Source of the DNA: Leptolyngbya sp. NIES-2104
Lineage (GTDB): Bacteria; Cyanobacteriota; Cyanobacteriia; Leptolyngbyales; Leptolyngbyaceae
Direction of reading: 5' to 3'
NCBI RefSeq assembly: GCF_001485215.1
Contig: NZ_BBWW01000001.1
Location: 3,224,001 to 3,288,000 of the forward strand
Length of the DNA: 64,000 nt
The translations under genes and the position numbers were made by a program. Positions 8,485-16,791 of this stretch are shown one piece after another (positions within the stretch are counted from its first letter, which is position 1; each line of letters opens with the position of its first letter). The notes below the pieces were generated by a model. That model had not been told where the DNA came from, made no database searches, and was given only the letters and a program-made list of their open reading frames with translations.

Positions 8485-9420
8485 ATGGATCCACTCTCAG
8501 ATGTGTTGTCACTGCTGAAACCTCGCAGCTATGTATCCGCTAGTTTGGATGCGGGTGGAACATGGTCGATTCAGTTCCCTCAGCATGAAGGGGTCAAGTT
8601 TAATGCTGTGATTTCGGGTCAGTGCTGGTTGTCTGTAGAAGGTATTCCCGACGCGGTGCGCTTGCAGTCGGGGGATTGCTTCCTGCTACCCAGAGGGCGA
8701 CCTTTCTGCTTAGCAAGCGACTTAGCTTTGACCCCGATCGATGCTCATAAAATTTTTGCGATCGCACGCGAGGGTGGCATCGTCTCATACAATGGCGGCG
8801 GAGATTGCTTTGTTGTGGGTAGCCTCTTTGCTCTGGCTGGCAATCATGCTGACATTCTGTTGGGGGAACTGCCGCCGATCGTGTATATCCGGCAAGAATC
8901 AGATCAGGCAGCGCTGCGTTGGTCTCTGGAGCGAATGATGCAGGAACTGCGCGATCGACAACCAGGCTGCTTTCTAGTCATAGAACACCTCGCCCACATG
9001 ATGCTAGTTCAGGCGCTGCGGCTGCATCTAGCGGAAGGGTTGAGAGGTGGCGTTGGATGGCTGTGTGCTCTGGCGGATCAACAGATGGGCGCGGCGATCC
9101 ACGCGATGCACGATGATCCGGCGTATGGCTGGACATTACAGGAACTGGCGGAGCGTGTTGGCATGTCGCGATCGAGCTTTGCCCTGAAATTTAAAGCGAC
9201 GGTTGGGGCATCACCGATGGCATACTTAACGCGCTGGAGAATGCTGCTAGCGGGGGACAGGTTGGCAAATTCTAGCGATTCCGTTTCCGTCATTGCTTTG
9301 TCACTCGGCTACGAATCAGAAAGCGCCTTCAGTACTGCCTTCAAGCGGATCATGGGCTGTTCGCCACGGCAATATAGCTGTAGACAGACTCCGGTTTCTC
9401 TTTTGCCCATCAAGGGATGA
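8485..9420 (+). CDS. AraC-family regulator with cupin sensor domain
   Basis: A 311-residue protein. The N-terminal half is a cupin-type effector-binding domain ('GQCWLSVEGIPDAVRLQSGDCFLLPRG' marks the barrel, residues about 45-75). The C-terminal third is the AraC DNA-binding module ('LAERVGMSRSSFALKFKATVG', 'IALSLGYESESAFSTAFKRIMG', 'SPRQYS'). Proteins of this layout usually control the gene next to them; here that is the divergent epimerase-type SDR at 7460. Confidence 0.88.
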   Translation: MDPLSDVLSLLKPRSYVSASLDAGGTWSIQFPQHEGVKFNAVISGQCWLSVEGIPDAVRLQSGDCFLLPRGRPFCLASDLALTPIDAHKIFAIAREGGIVSYNGGGDCFVVGSLFALAGNHADILLGELPPIVYIRQESDQAALRWSLERMMQELRDRQPGCFLVIEHLAHMMLVQALRLHLAEGLRGGVGWLCALADQQMGAAIHAMHDDPAYGWTLQELAERVGMSRSSFALKFKATVGASPMAYLTRWRMLLAGDRLANSSDSVSVIALSLGYESESAFSTAFKRIMGCSPRQYSCRQTPVSLLPIKG

Positions 9421-9815
9421 AGAGTACTTGATCGAGAACTAGGCGCAATGGATTGTCATTTCTATTACTTGGTTCAATCTTCTATAGAAGCATTGCTCGG
9501 AATCTAAGTTGCGATCGCACATTCTGACTCTAGAGAGTAGCTTTATTTTTTGATAGCTGATTCACTAGCAAAATTCTTGGCTTTTGCCTCAAAAGAATTT
9601 GCGATACAGCTAGAGAAACGACTTATGAAAGCAAATTCACTACCCCCTAAAATTTGGCGATCGCACCCACTTCACCAAAAACTGGAAAGATTCCTGGGCA
9701 GTCGGCTTTGACACGCCTCAGCAAGATTTCGTTCAATTCGTGTCATTCGCTTGACCGACAACACATTCCTCGATCGTCGCATACATCCCCTTTCTTGCTT
9801 CCGTGATGTGGTGGT
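9421..9815. other. Intergenic region with a short degenerate coding trace
   Basis: About 395 bases between convergent genes. At about 9630-9754 the + strand has an open frame without a start that ends 'WAVGFDTPQQDFVQFVSFA' and TGA. It looks like the tail of a lost gene, but I do not recognise the family. Nothing else stands out. Confidence 0.25.
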
Positions 9816-10508
9816 TTACAGCCGATCTGACTCGTCGATCGATGCTGTGTCCAGGTCCGAGCCAACTGACTCGCGCTCGGGAGGCGTATTCACCGATGGG
9901 TTCGCAGTGTATCGCAATCCGTCGACGAGCAGAGCAACCATGCGGCGCACGTAGTCGGTTCGATCCCCGTCAGCCGACATACACAAGCTCGCAACCGCTC
10001 TCAGTAAGTCGTCTGGCTCGATATCGGTACGCACCTCACCCGCGCTAGCCGCTGCGTTGAGCAATGCTTGTAGCGCAGGACGGAGTCGCTTATCAAAGTA
10101 GATAGGCAAAGTGTTGAATGCCGGGTTTCCAGAGTGCAAGGCGGTTGCAAGTCCGCGTTTGGTTGCGATGAAGTCTGCATAGCGCTGCATCCAAAGCGCC
10201 AGCGCTTCACCCGGCGGATGTTTTGCTGCCAAGACCGATGCGGCATCCGCACAGGCATCGACCTGATGACGGAAGACCGCCACGATCAGATCCGAGCGTT
10301 GCGGAAAATGGCGATACACGGTGCCGATGCCGACACCAGCCTTCTCTGCAATCTCTCGTACAGGAGCGTCCACTCCCGAAGTTGCGAACACCGCCAACGC
10401 TGCCTCCAGCAGTGCATCAATATTCCGTTGCGCGTCAGCCCGCACAGGTCGCGACTTCGAGGCTTCGCGTCCGTAGTCACTGCCTTTCGCGTCCGTCTTC
10501 TTGCTCAT
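9816..10508 (-). CDS. TetR-family transcriptional repressor
   Basis: A 230-residue protein from the ATG at 10508 (GGAGAG precedes it; the frame is open to 10538). The N-terminal TetR helix-turn-helix is clear: 'DALLEAALAVFATSGVDAPV' then 'AEKAGVGIGTVYRHFPQRSDL' (residues about 29-72). The rest is an all-helical ligand domain. It is divergent from the SDR gene at 10623, and the gap contains two palindromes overlapping the SDR promoter, so it very probably represses both genes until a ligand binds. Confidence 0.9.
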   Translation of the reverse strand: MSKKTDAKGSDYGREASKSRPVRADAQRNIDALLEAALAVFATSGVDAPVREIAEKAGVGIGTVYRHFPQRSDLIVAVFRHQVDACADAASVLAAKHPPGEALALWMQRYADFIATKRGLATALHSGNPAFNTLPIYFDKRLRPALQALLNAAASAGEVRTDIEPDDLLRAVASLCMSADGDRTDYVRRMVALLVDGLRYTANPSVNTPPERESVGSDLDTASIDESDRL

Positions 10509-10521
10509 TTTCACTCTCCAC

Positions 10522-10568
10522 TTGACAAGGCGGAACATTGTTCCGTATTATGTGGAATATAGTTCCGC
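10522..10568 (+). promoter_or_regulatory. Promoter with overlapping TetR operators
   Basis: TTGACA (10522-10527) and TATTAT (10546-10551) with an 18-base spacer form a good sigma-70 type promoter facing the SDR gene at 10623. The spacer contains CGGAACATTGTTCCG (10531-10545), with perfect 7-base arms. A related imperfect site, GGAATATAGTTCC, lies at 10554-10566, just after the -10 box. Binding at these sites would block the promoter. Confidence 0.75.
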
Positions 10569-10622
10569 TTAAGCTAATTTAGCACAGCGGCGTAGACCAA
10601 CATTGAGGCAAAAGAGATTACT

Positions 10623-11372
10623 ATGCAAAACAACCGCATCGCCCTAATCACCGGGGCTAACCAAGGAATCGGACTCCAAATCGCCAAAGAGATGGCGCAA
10701 CACGGCTTCACCGTGCTCGTCGGGTCGCGCAACTTCGAGAATGGTGAGACCGCCGCGAAAAGCATCGGGGCGAATGCTCACGCCCTTCAACTTGACGTGA
10801 CGGACAGAGCGTCCATCGCCGCCGCCGTAGAGCGCGTTCGCAGTGAGTTCGGGCGGCTCGACGTGCTGGTGAACAACGCGGCCATCGCGCACGCGGGAGA
10901 ACGGGGAAGGTCGCTCGAAGAGATGCTCCAGTCGAACCGCGCCAGCGTTGCGTCTCTGGACGAAGTGCGTACCGTTTTTGAGACCAACGTGTTCGGTGTT
11001 CTCGCCGTTACGCAGGCGATGCTACCACTGCTGCGCGAAGCACCTGCGGCGCGCATTGTTAACATCGGGAGCGGTGTCGGTTCGCTGACGCTGAACTCGG
11101 ATCCGACCTGGGAGTATCGCACGGGGTATGGCGTGACTTACGCCGCCTCGAAGACCGCTCTCAACGCTATTACGCTGTCCTTTGCCATTGAACTGGAAGG
11201 GACAAACATCAAGGTTAACGTCGTCAGCCCCGGCTTCACCAAGACGGCTCTCAACAACTTCGCGGGCACAGACTCGATCGAAGAGGGTGCTCGTGAACCG
11301 GTGCGCGTCGCCCTGGAAGAGGACGGACCGACAGGCACCTTCTCTGGACCGAGCGGACCGCTCCCGTGGTAA
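10623..11372 (+). CDS. Short-chain dehydrogenase/reductase, carbonyl-reductase type
   Basis: A 249-residue SDR. TGANQGIG at residues 10-17 is the cofactor turn; the NNAG motif is NNAA (84-87); the catalytic YxxxK is Tyr173-Lys177 (YAASK). The TGANQGIG variant and the layout resemble carbonyl reductases that use NADPH on aldehydes and ketones. The C-terminus ends 'FSGPSGPLPW', common in this group. Its promoter carries the TetR operator pair, so it is the probable target of the repressor at 9816. Confidence 0.9.
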   Translation: MQNNRIALITGANQGIGLQIAKEMAQHGFTVLVGSRNFENGETAAKSIGANAHALQLDVTDRASIAAAVERVRSEFGRLDVLVNNAAIAHAGERGRSLEEMLQSNRASVASLDEVRTVFETNVFGVLAVTQAMLPLLREAPAARIVNIGSGVGSLTLNSDPTWEYRTGYGVTYAASKTALNAITLSFAIELEGTNIKVNVVSPGFTKTALNNFAGTDSIEEGAREPVRVALEEDGPTGTFSGPSGPLPW

Positions 11373-11460
11373 TCTTGCCTTCCCAGAAACGCTATTCAAC
11401 AAACCGCTAACATCCCACTTGGACACGAGTTTCCAAGGAGAGACCAGAAGAAGTGTGACT

Positions 11461-11626
11461 ATGCAAAAGCGCAAACTTGGAAACAGCAATTTGGAAGTCT
11501 CGGCTCTTGGTCTTGGCTGCATAGAATAAGCTTTTCCCATGCTCCGTCAAAAGAGGAGATGATTTCCCTGTCTCTCAGATCACGGTGCAGGGGGCACGCT
11601 ACCCCGAACAACTGGAGCGCATAGCT
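11461..11626 (+). pseudogene. Fossil aldo/keto reductase with most of the gene deleted
   Basis: An AAGGAG site and ATG at 11461 open 'MQKRKLGNSNLEVSALGLGC', the standard N-terminus of IolS/YakC-like aldo/keto reductases, but it stops after 22 residues at 11529. From about 11565 another frame reads 'SQITVQGARYPEQLERIAGR', the normal C-terminus of the same family. About 290 codons between are missing. Both ends of one gene therefore remain around a large internal deletion. Confidence 0.62.
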
Positions 11627-11724
11627 GGACGCTGCTCTGCTATCGTCCCCGAATTGCTCAATGCCGTCCATCAGGTACTGGGTCTCGCCCAAAAGGTGCG
11701 ATCGGGAATGGGGGCAATTTGACG

Positions 11725-11957
11725 ATCGAAGCTCCGTTAATTGTGGGTCTGGGGAACAGTGATATCGTGGCGAGTGCGATCGCGGGCAATGGAGGTCGGA
11801 TTCAGATTGCGCTCAGCGATCGACTACGACTGTGACTGTTCCCACCTCGATCGTTGAAGCGACCGCTTGGCATCGCAATGCTCAGACGGGTAAGGTTGAA
11901 CTGACGGCGGGTCAGACTGCACCGGGAAGCACGATCTCAACTTGTAACCCGGTGTAA
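11725..11957 (+). pseudogene. Fossil: C-terminal scraps of a filamentous-haemagglutinin-like exoprotein
   Basis: Two frames carry recognisable pieces: 'NSDIVASAIAGNGGRIQI' ending at a stop near 11835, then 'IVEATAWHRNAQTGKVELTA' ending with TAA at 11955-11957. These match the end of cyanobacterial two-partner-secretion exoproteins ('DSDIxAxAxxGxGGxIxI' and 'VEAxGWxxNxxGxVxLxA'). A frameshift separates them, and the rest of the gene is missing. Confidence 0.5.
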
Positions 11958-12002
11958 CGTGTTTCTACAGTCGATCGCGCTGGGGTTCAAAAACAAGTAA
12001 GG

Positions 12003-12920
12003 TCAAGCGACTCGTAACCGTTCAATGTCTCGGATAGGTGGCGCACCAAACATGCGGGCATATTCGCGGCTGAACTGCGAGATGCTCTCATAGCCCACCT
12101 GATGAGCCACCTGGGTCGCACCCACATTCTCGGACAGCATGATCTGACGCGCTGCTGACAGTCTCAATTGCTTTTGATATTGCAGCGGACTCATCGAGGT
12201 CACTTGCTTAAAGTGGCGATGGAACGATGAAGCAGACATATTCGCCTGCTCAGCTAGATCCTCAACTCGGAGCGGCTGGGCAAACTCTGCTTTGAGTCGT
12301 TTGATGACTTCAGCAATCCGCTGCATATTGCTACCAGCCGTGGCAATCTGACGAATCGCCTCCCCTTGTTCACCAGTGAGCAGGCGGTAATAAATTTCGC
12401 GGATGACCATCGGGGCGAGAAACGGGATATCTTGCGGTGTCTCTAACAGCTTGGTCAGGCGGATAGCACAATCAATCAACGTTGAATCGGCATTACTGAT
12501 AAACCAGCCGCTAACAGAATCTTTGTGATCGATACTTGGATTCGTTTGAGCGATGATTTCACAGAGCTGGGCAGAGTCTAGCTTTAGCTTAAGACATAAA
12601 TAGGGTTTGTCGGGTGTCGCCTCGACAGCACATCCACTCATCGGCAAATCCACCGAAACAACCAAATACTGAGCAACGCCGTATCGATAAGCTTCTTCAT
12701 TCAGCAGCACTTCTTTTTTACCTTGCACCACAAGACCAAGTACCGGTTCGCTGACACCGCGCATTGCTGTAACAGAATCACATTCCCGCATGAATGCTAA
12801 AGAATCGATCGCAGTTGCATGGGAACCGTTGCCCTTGCTGTGCGTGTGCCGAGCAACTAATGTCGCCAGTTCTTCACATTTGTCGATCGCTTCCTCATGA
12901 CTCGTTGTCTCAATTCCCAT
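12003..12920 (-). CDS. AraC-family regulator with AraC_N sensor domain, copy 2
   Basis: A 305-residue paralogue of the regulator at 4154-5071, same length and same ending 'PPIRDIERLRVA'. The helix-turn-helix regions are almost the same; most differences lie in the sensor domain (for example 'SLETTQKESV' against 'NPSIDHKDSV'), so the two may respond to different ligands at similar DNA sites. Even the sequence just after the stop resembles copy 1 ('GGTTCAAAAA'). It is divergent from the SDR gene at 13226. Confidence 0.9.
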   Translation of the reverse strand: MGIETTSHEEAIDKCEELATLVARHTHSKGNGSHATAIDSLAFMRECDSVTAMRGVSEPVLGLVVQGKKEVLLNEEAYRYGVAQYLVVSVDLPMSGCAVEATPDKPYLCLKLKLDSAQLCEIIAQTNPSIDHKDSVSGWFISNADSTLIDCAIRLTKLLETPQDIPFLAPMVIREIYYRLLTGEQGEAIRQIATAGSNMQRIAEVIKRLKAEFAQPLRVEDLAEQANMSASSFHRHFKQVTSMSPLQYQKQLRLSAARQIMLSENVGATQVAHQVGYESISQFSREYARMFGAPPIRDIERLRVA

Positions 12921-13225
12921 GCATCCTGCCTGCTGTGATTGTTCTCATGCGCTTATTATAAGAACATTTTTTTGCTGCTTGCACCTTGCTTGGGAGGATT
13001 AGGCAAACATCTGCCAGGTTTGTGTATTTAAGCTCTTGGTTCTGGCTTATAGGATGAATCTATGCAAGTACAGCAGTGAGAGGCACTGGCTCAAGCGACT
13101 GATCTAGTTATCTGGGCAGATCGACACCCCGATATTGGACAGATTTGTGGCTAACGGGCAAAAAGTCCTTCGTGCCTTCCTCTTCACTAACCACTTCTCA
13201 TAAACTTTTTGAACAAGGAGCACCC
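12921..13225. promoter_or_regulatory. Divergent promoter region, copy 2 of the duplicated module
   Basis: Positions 12921-13075 match the region upstream of copy 1 (see 5072-5240), including 'TTAGGCAAACATCTGCCAGG' and the following 'TTTGTG'. The match stops near 13080, after which about 145 bases lead to the SDR start at 13226. The shared block is the candidate binding site for the AraC paralogues. Confidence 0.45.
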
Positions 13226-14038
13226 ATGAAGACATGGTTTATTACAGGGACATCTCGCGGCTTTGGTCGCGAATGGACTCAGGCGGCACTAGAGCGAGGA
13301 GACAGAGTGGCTGCAACAGCGCGTAATCCTGACAGCCTCAATGACTTGGTAGAGCAATTTGGCGATCAGATCTTGCCTCTGCATTTGGATGTCACTGATC
13401 AAGCAGCGAACTTTGCAGCGGTGCAGGCAGCACATAAGCATTTTGGACAGCTTGATGTGATTGTGAATAATGCAGGCTATGGCTTGTTTGGAGCGATCGA
13501 AGAAGTCAGCGAGGCTGAAGCACGAGCGCAGATCGAAACTAATTTATTTGGGGCACTGTGGGTGACGCAAGCGGCATTACCCTACCTGCGATCGCAAGGC
13601 AGTGGACATATTCTCCAAGTTTCCAGCATCGGAGGGATCGGTGCATTCCCAATGCTCGGACTGTACCACGCCTCCAAATGGGGACTGGAAGGATTCAGTG
13701 AGGCACTCAGTCAGGAGGTCGCGCCCTTCGGTATCAAAGTCACGATTATCGAGCCGGGTGGGTTCAGTACAGATTGGTCGGGTAGCTCGGCGGTACACGC
13801 TACGCCGATCGCGGACTATGACAGCGTGCGGAATGCACGAGCAACTCGAAATGCGGATGTGAAAATTAGCGATCCCACTGCATCCAGTGCGGCAATCCTC
13901 AAGCTCGTCGATGCCGAGAATCCGCCGTTGCGTCTGCTCCTCGGCACGTTTGCAACTCAGATTGTCCCGCACATCTATGAGCAGCGATTAAAGGTCTGGA
14001 CAGAATGGCAAGATGTGGCACGTGCTATTGACCAATAA
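13226..14038 (+). CDS. Short-chain dehydrogenase/reductase (SDR)
   Basis: A 270-residue SDR from the ATG at 13226, which has AAGGAG five bases upstream; the frame is open to 13145. TGTSRGFG at 7-14, NNAG at 81-84 and YHASK at Tyr147-Lys151 mark an intact enzyme. It resembles the SDR at 15040 (both have 'GDRVxATAR', 'NNAGY', 'GAIEE') and the fossil start at 5241. A YdbC-like aldo/keto reductase and that second SDR follow in the same direction, probably one operon controlled by the divergent AraC regulator. Confidence 0.9.
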   Translation: MKTWFITGTSRGFGREWTQAALERGDRVAATARNPDSLNDLVEQFGDQILPLHLDVTDQAANFAAVQAAHKHFGQLDVIVNNAGYGLFGAIEEVSEAEARAQIETNLFGALWVTQAALPYLRSQGSGHILQVSSIGGIGAFPMLGLYHASKWGLEGFSEALSQEVAPFGIKVTIIEPGGFSTDWSGSSAVHATPIADYDSVRNARATRNADVKISDPTASSAAILKLVDAENPPLRLLLGTFATQIVPHIYEQRLKVWTEWQDVARAIDQ

Positions 14039-14098
14039 CGAATAGCACATTCAAGTTCAAGCAAGAAAAGTCGTAAACATTGATAAGGAGCAGTAACA

Positions 14099-14986
14099 AT
14101 GACTGTACAAACAAATCTTGGCGGCAGCTTCACGCTGCCAAACACGTCGATCGCTTTAAATCGTCTAGGATACGGCGCAATGCAACTCGCGGGTAAAGGG
14201 GTCTTTGGTCCGCCGCGTGATGTCGATGCTGCGGTTGCCGTTCTGCGCGAGGCGATCGCACTCGGCATCAATCACATCGATACCAGCGACTTCTACGGTC
14301 CCCATATTACCAATCAGATTATCCAGCAAGCACTGCATCCCTATCCAGAGGATCTCGTCATTGTGACTAAGATTGGTGCCCGTCGTCCTGAAGATGGCTC
14401 GTGGCAACTTGCGATGTCGCGGCAGGAGCTGATTGATGCCGTTCACGACAACTTGCGAAACCTCGAAATTGATGCGATCGATGTTGTCAATCTTCGGATG
14501 ATGGGTGACATGGCAAAACCATCGGAGGGTTCTCTCGCGGAGCCACTGACCGTTTTGGCTGAACTCAAACAACAGGGGCTGATCCGCCATATCGGACTCA
14601 GCAACGTCACGCCCAAGCAGTTAGCAGAGGCACAAACAATTACCGAGATCGTTTGCGTTCAGAACGAGTACAACTTAGTGCATCGTGAAGATGACGCTTT
14701 CATCGACGATCTGGCACGTCAGGGTGTAGCGTATGTCCCGTTCTTTCCGCTCGGTGGGTTTTCGCCGCTGCAATCGTCCACACTGAATGACGTTGCCGCC
14801 TCTTTGAATGCAACCCCAATGCAGGTCGCGTTAGCTTGGCTGCTTCATCGTTCTCCCAACATTTTGCTCATTCCCGGAACGTCATCGGTTGAGCATTTGC
14901 GCGAGAATCTTAAAGCCGCCGCTCTGCAACTTTCGCCCCAAGTGCTTGAAACGTTAAACGCGATCGCAACTCAAAAAGACAAATAA
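14099..14986 (+). CDS. Aldo/keto reductase of the YdbC/PdxI type
   Basis: A 295-residue enzyme with an AAGGAG site before the ATG. It closely follows the Escherichia coli protein YdbC (PdxI, pyridoxal reductase): 'NRLGYGAMQLAGKGVFGPPRD', quoted here by its ends, 'NHIDTSDFYGPH', 'IVTKIGARR', 'QNEYNLVHR' and 'LLIPGTSSVEHLREN'. Catalytic residues Asp61, Tyr66 and Lys91 are present. The usual catalytic His is replaced by the 'VVNLR' strand, as in YdbC itself. The probable reaction is NADPH-dependent reduction of pyridoxal to pyridoxine, though relaxed substrate use is likely. It lies between two SDR genes. Confidence 0.9.
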   Translation: MTVQTNLGGSFTLPNTSIALNRLGYGAMQLAGKGVFGPPRDVDAAVAVLREAIALGINHIDTSDFYGPHITNQIIQQALHPYPEDLVIVTKIGARRPEDGSWQLAMSRQELIDAVHDNLRNLEIDAIDVVNLRMMGDMAKPSEGSLAEPLTVLAELKQQGLIRHIGLSNVTPKQLAEAQTITEIVCVQNEYNLVHREDDAFIDDLARQGVAYVPFFPLGGFSPLQSSTLNDVAASLNATPMQVALAWLLHRSPNILLIPGTSSVEHLRENLKAAALQLSPQVLETLNAIATQKDK

Positions 14987-15039
14987 TTGACGTTTCCAAC
15001 TCTTCATTCACCTCAATCCACATTCACAAGCAACAAATA

Positions 15040-15891
15040 ATGTCAAATTCTGATACTAAAGTTTGGTTGATTACGGGTAGCTCTAGCGGGTTTGGTCGAT
15101 CGCTAGTTGAAGCGGTACTTAAGAAGGGCGATCGTGTGGTTGCCACGGCTCGAAAACCGGAACAACTCGATGATCTCGTTCAACAATACCCAGAGACAAT
15201 CCATCCGGTTCGCCTAGATGTGACGAACCCACAAGAGATTCAAGCGTCGATCAAGTCGGCATTGAATCAGTACGCTTGTATTGATGTGCTGGTGAACAAT
15301 GCGGGCTATGCCACACTGGGCGCGATTGAAGAATTTAGTGATGAAGACATTAGACGACAATTTGAGACGAATTTCTTCGGCGTACTGAATATGACTCGTG
15401 CCGTGTTACCAACAATGCGTAAACAACGCAGTGGTCACATTCTCAACATTTCTTCTTTTGCTGGCGTGGTTGCCTTTGGTGGACTCGGAATTTATAGTGC
15501 AACCAAGTTTGCTATAGAAGGAATTTCTGAAGCGTTAGTACAAGAAGTTAAGCCTTTAGGGATCAACGTGACGCTGATCGAACCAGGGACATTTCAGACG
15601 AATGGCGCTGCATCAGTCATCACTCCAAAGCAGCCGATCGCGGAATATGCCGCGACGATCGATTCAATGCAAGCAGCGATTGTCAGCCAACCGGGTGATC
15701 CAGCCAAAGCCGCTGTCGCAATGATTCAAGTCGTCGAAAGTGACAATCCACCTTTGCGATTAGCACTCGGCGAAGATTCAGCAAACGGAATTGCTCAAAA
15801 ACTCGATGCAATGAAAGCTGAACTCGAAGCTTGGAAATCCGTTTCGCTTAGCACTGCATTTGAAGGTGAAACGGTAGGAGCAAGGAACTAG
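15040..15891 (+). CDS. Short-chain dehydrogenase/reductase (SDR)
   Basis: A 283-residue SDR. TGSSSGFG lies at residues 12-19, NNAG near 86-89, and YSATK supplies the catalytic Tyr and Lys. It is a paralogue of the SDR at 13226; both share the C-terminal 'NPPLRLxLG' segment typical of this subfamily. It ends the run SDR - aldo/keto reductase - SDR. No good ribosome site is seen before the ATG, so translation may be weak or depend on the upstream genes. Confidence 0.9.
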   Translation: MSNSDTKVWLITGSSSGFGRSLVEAVLKKGDRVVATARKPEQLDDLVQQYPETIHPVRLDVTNPQEIQASIKSALNQYACIDVLVNNAGYATLGAIEEFSDEDIRRQFETNFFGVLNMTRAVLPTMRKQRSGHILNISSFAGVVAFGGLGIYSATKFAIEGISEALVQEVKPLGINVTLIEPGTFQTNGAASVITPKQPIAEYAATIDSMQAAIVSQPGDPAKAAVAMIQVVESDNPPLRLALGEDSANGIAQKLDAMKAELEAWKSVSLSTAFEGETVGARN

Positions 15892-16122
15892 GAAACAACC
15901 AAAGGGTTGCAAAAACAGTAGTCGATCGCCGAAGCCGCATTTAAGCCCTAGAGTTTGGCGATCGCAGATTCTAACTCGATCGCAATCCCGAAAGACAGAT
16001 GAGCGGCATGAGAAAGACCAATAATGTCAGTTATCCCTTCGTCGATCGTGGTTTCAACGCGGATATCCGGGTGAGCATCGAGGACACCACGCAATACAGG
16101 CTTATTATCTGGAAGAACGTTT

Positions 16123-16788
16123 ATGAGAATTCGGTTAAAACGCCGCCGCTTCGGTCAATTAATGATCGTAGGTACGATCATGACAACAGCGGGGAACTGG
16201 ATGAGGCGATCGATCGCTCAACCCAGTCCTAAACCCTCACCTATCCCCCCGATCGCTCAGCCCAATGGAGTGGCTGTGGCACTAAAGATTAATGGCAAAC
16301 CTCAGTCACTTACGCTTGAACCGCGTGTGACGTTACTCGATGCCCTGCGCGAACATATCGGGCTGACTGGCTCGAAAAAAGGCTGCGATCACGGGCAGTG
16401 CGGTGCCTGCACGGTGATTGTAGATGGGCGGCGCGTGTTGTCCTGCCTGACGCTGATGGCAACGTGCGAAGGCAGCGAGGTGACGACGATCGAGGGTTTG
16501 GCACAAGGCGACGATCTGCACCCGATGCAGGCGGCGTTCGTCAAGAACGATGGATTTCAGTGCGGCTACTGCACACCGGGTCAGATTTGCTCAGCGGTCG
16601 CCATGTTGAACGAAGCGCAGAACGGCGGAGCGAGCTATGTCACCGCTGATGTGCGGCAGCAACCACGCCCGGTACAGCTCTCCGACGACGAGATCAAAGA
16701 AAGAATGTCGGGCAACCTCTGTCGCTGTGGTGCGTATCCAAACATTGTTGCGGCAATCAGAGAAGTTCACACGGGTGAGGCGGCGTAA
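16123..16788 (+). CDS. Molybdenum hydroxylase A, 2Fe-2S subunit (PaoA-like)
   Basis: A 221-residue protein. An N-terminal 'LKRRRFGQLM' followed by a short hydrophobic stretch looks like a twin-arginine signal, so the enzyme may be exported. A plant-ferredoxin fold follows with 'GCDHGQCGACTV' and a fourth Cys in 'VLSCLT', then the second cluster domain with 'CGYCTPGQI' and 'CRCG'. This is the electron-transfer subunit of xanthine dehydrogenase / aldehyde oxidase type enzymes. Only three bases separate it from the FAD subunit gene. Operon B carries a paralogue at 57395. Confidence 0.92.
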   Translation: MRIRLKRRRFGQLMIVGTIMTTAGNWMRRSIAQPSPKPSPIPPIAQPNGVAVALKINGKPQSLTLEPRVTLLDALREHIGLTGSKKGCDHGQCGACTVIVDGRRVLSCLTLMATCEGSEVTTIEGLAQGDDLHPMQAAFVKNDGFQCGYCTPGQICSAVAMLNEAQNGGASYVTADVRQQPRPVQLSDDEIKERMSGNLCRCGAYPNIVAAIREVHTGEAA

Positions 16789-16791
16789 ATT

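Noticed and set aside
9816-11372. Large antisense frames across the TetR and SDR genes
   Set aside because: These are GC-driven shadow frames; the sense frames carry clear family motifs.
15892-16122. Short frame before the 2Fe-2S subunit gene
   Set aside because: It overlaps the start of the 2Fe-2S gene, lacks a ribosome site and has no recognisable sequence.
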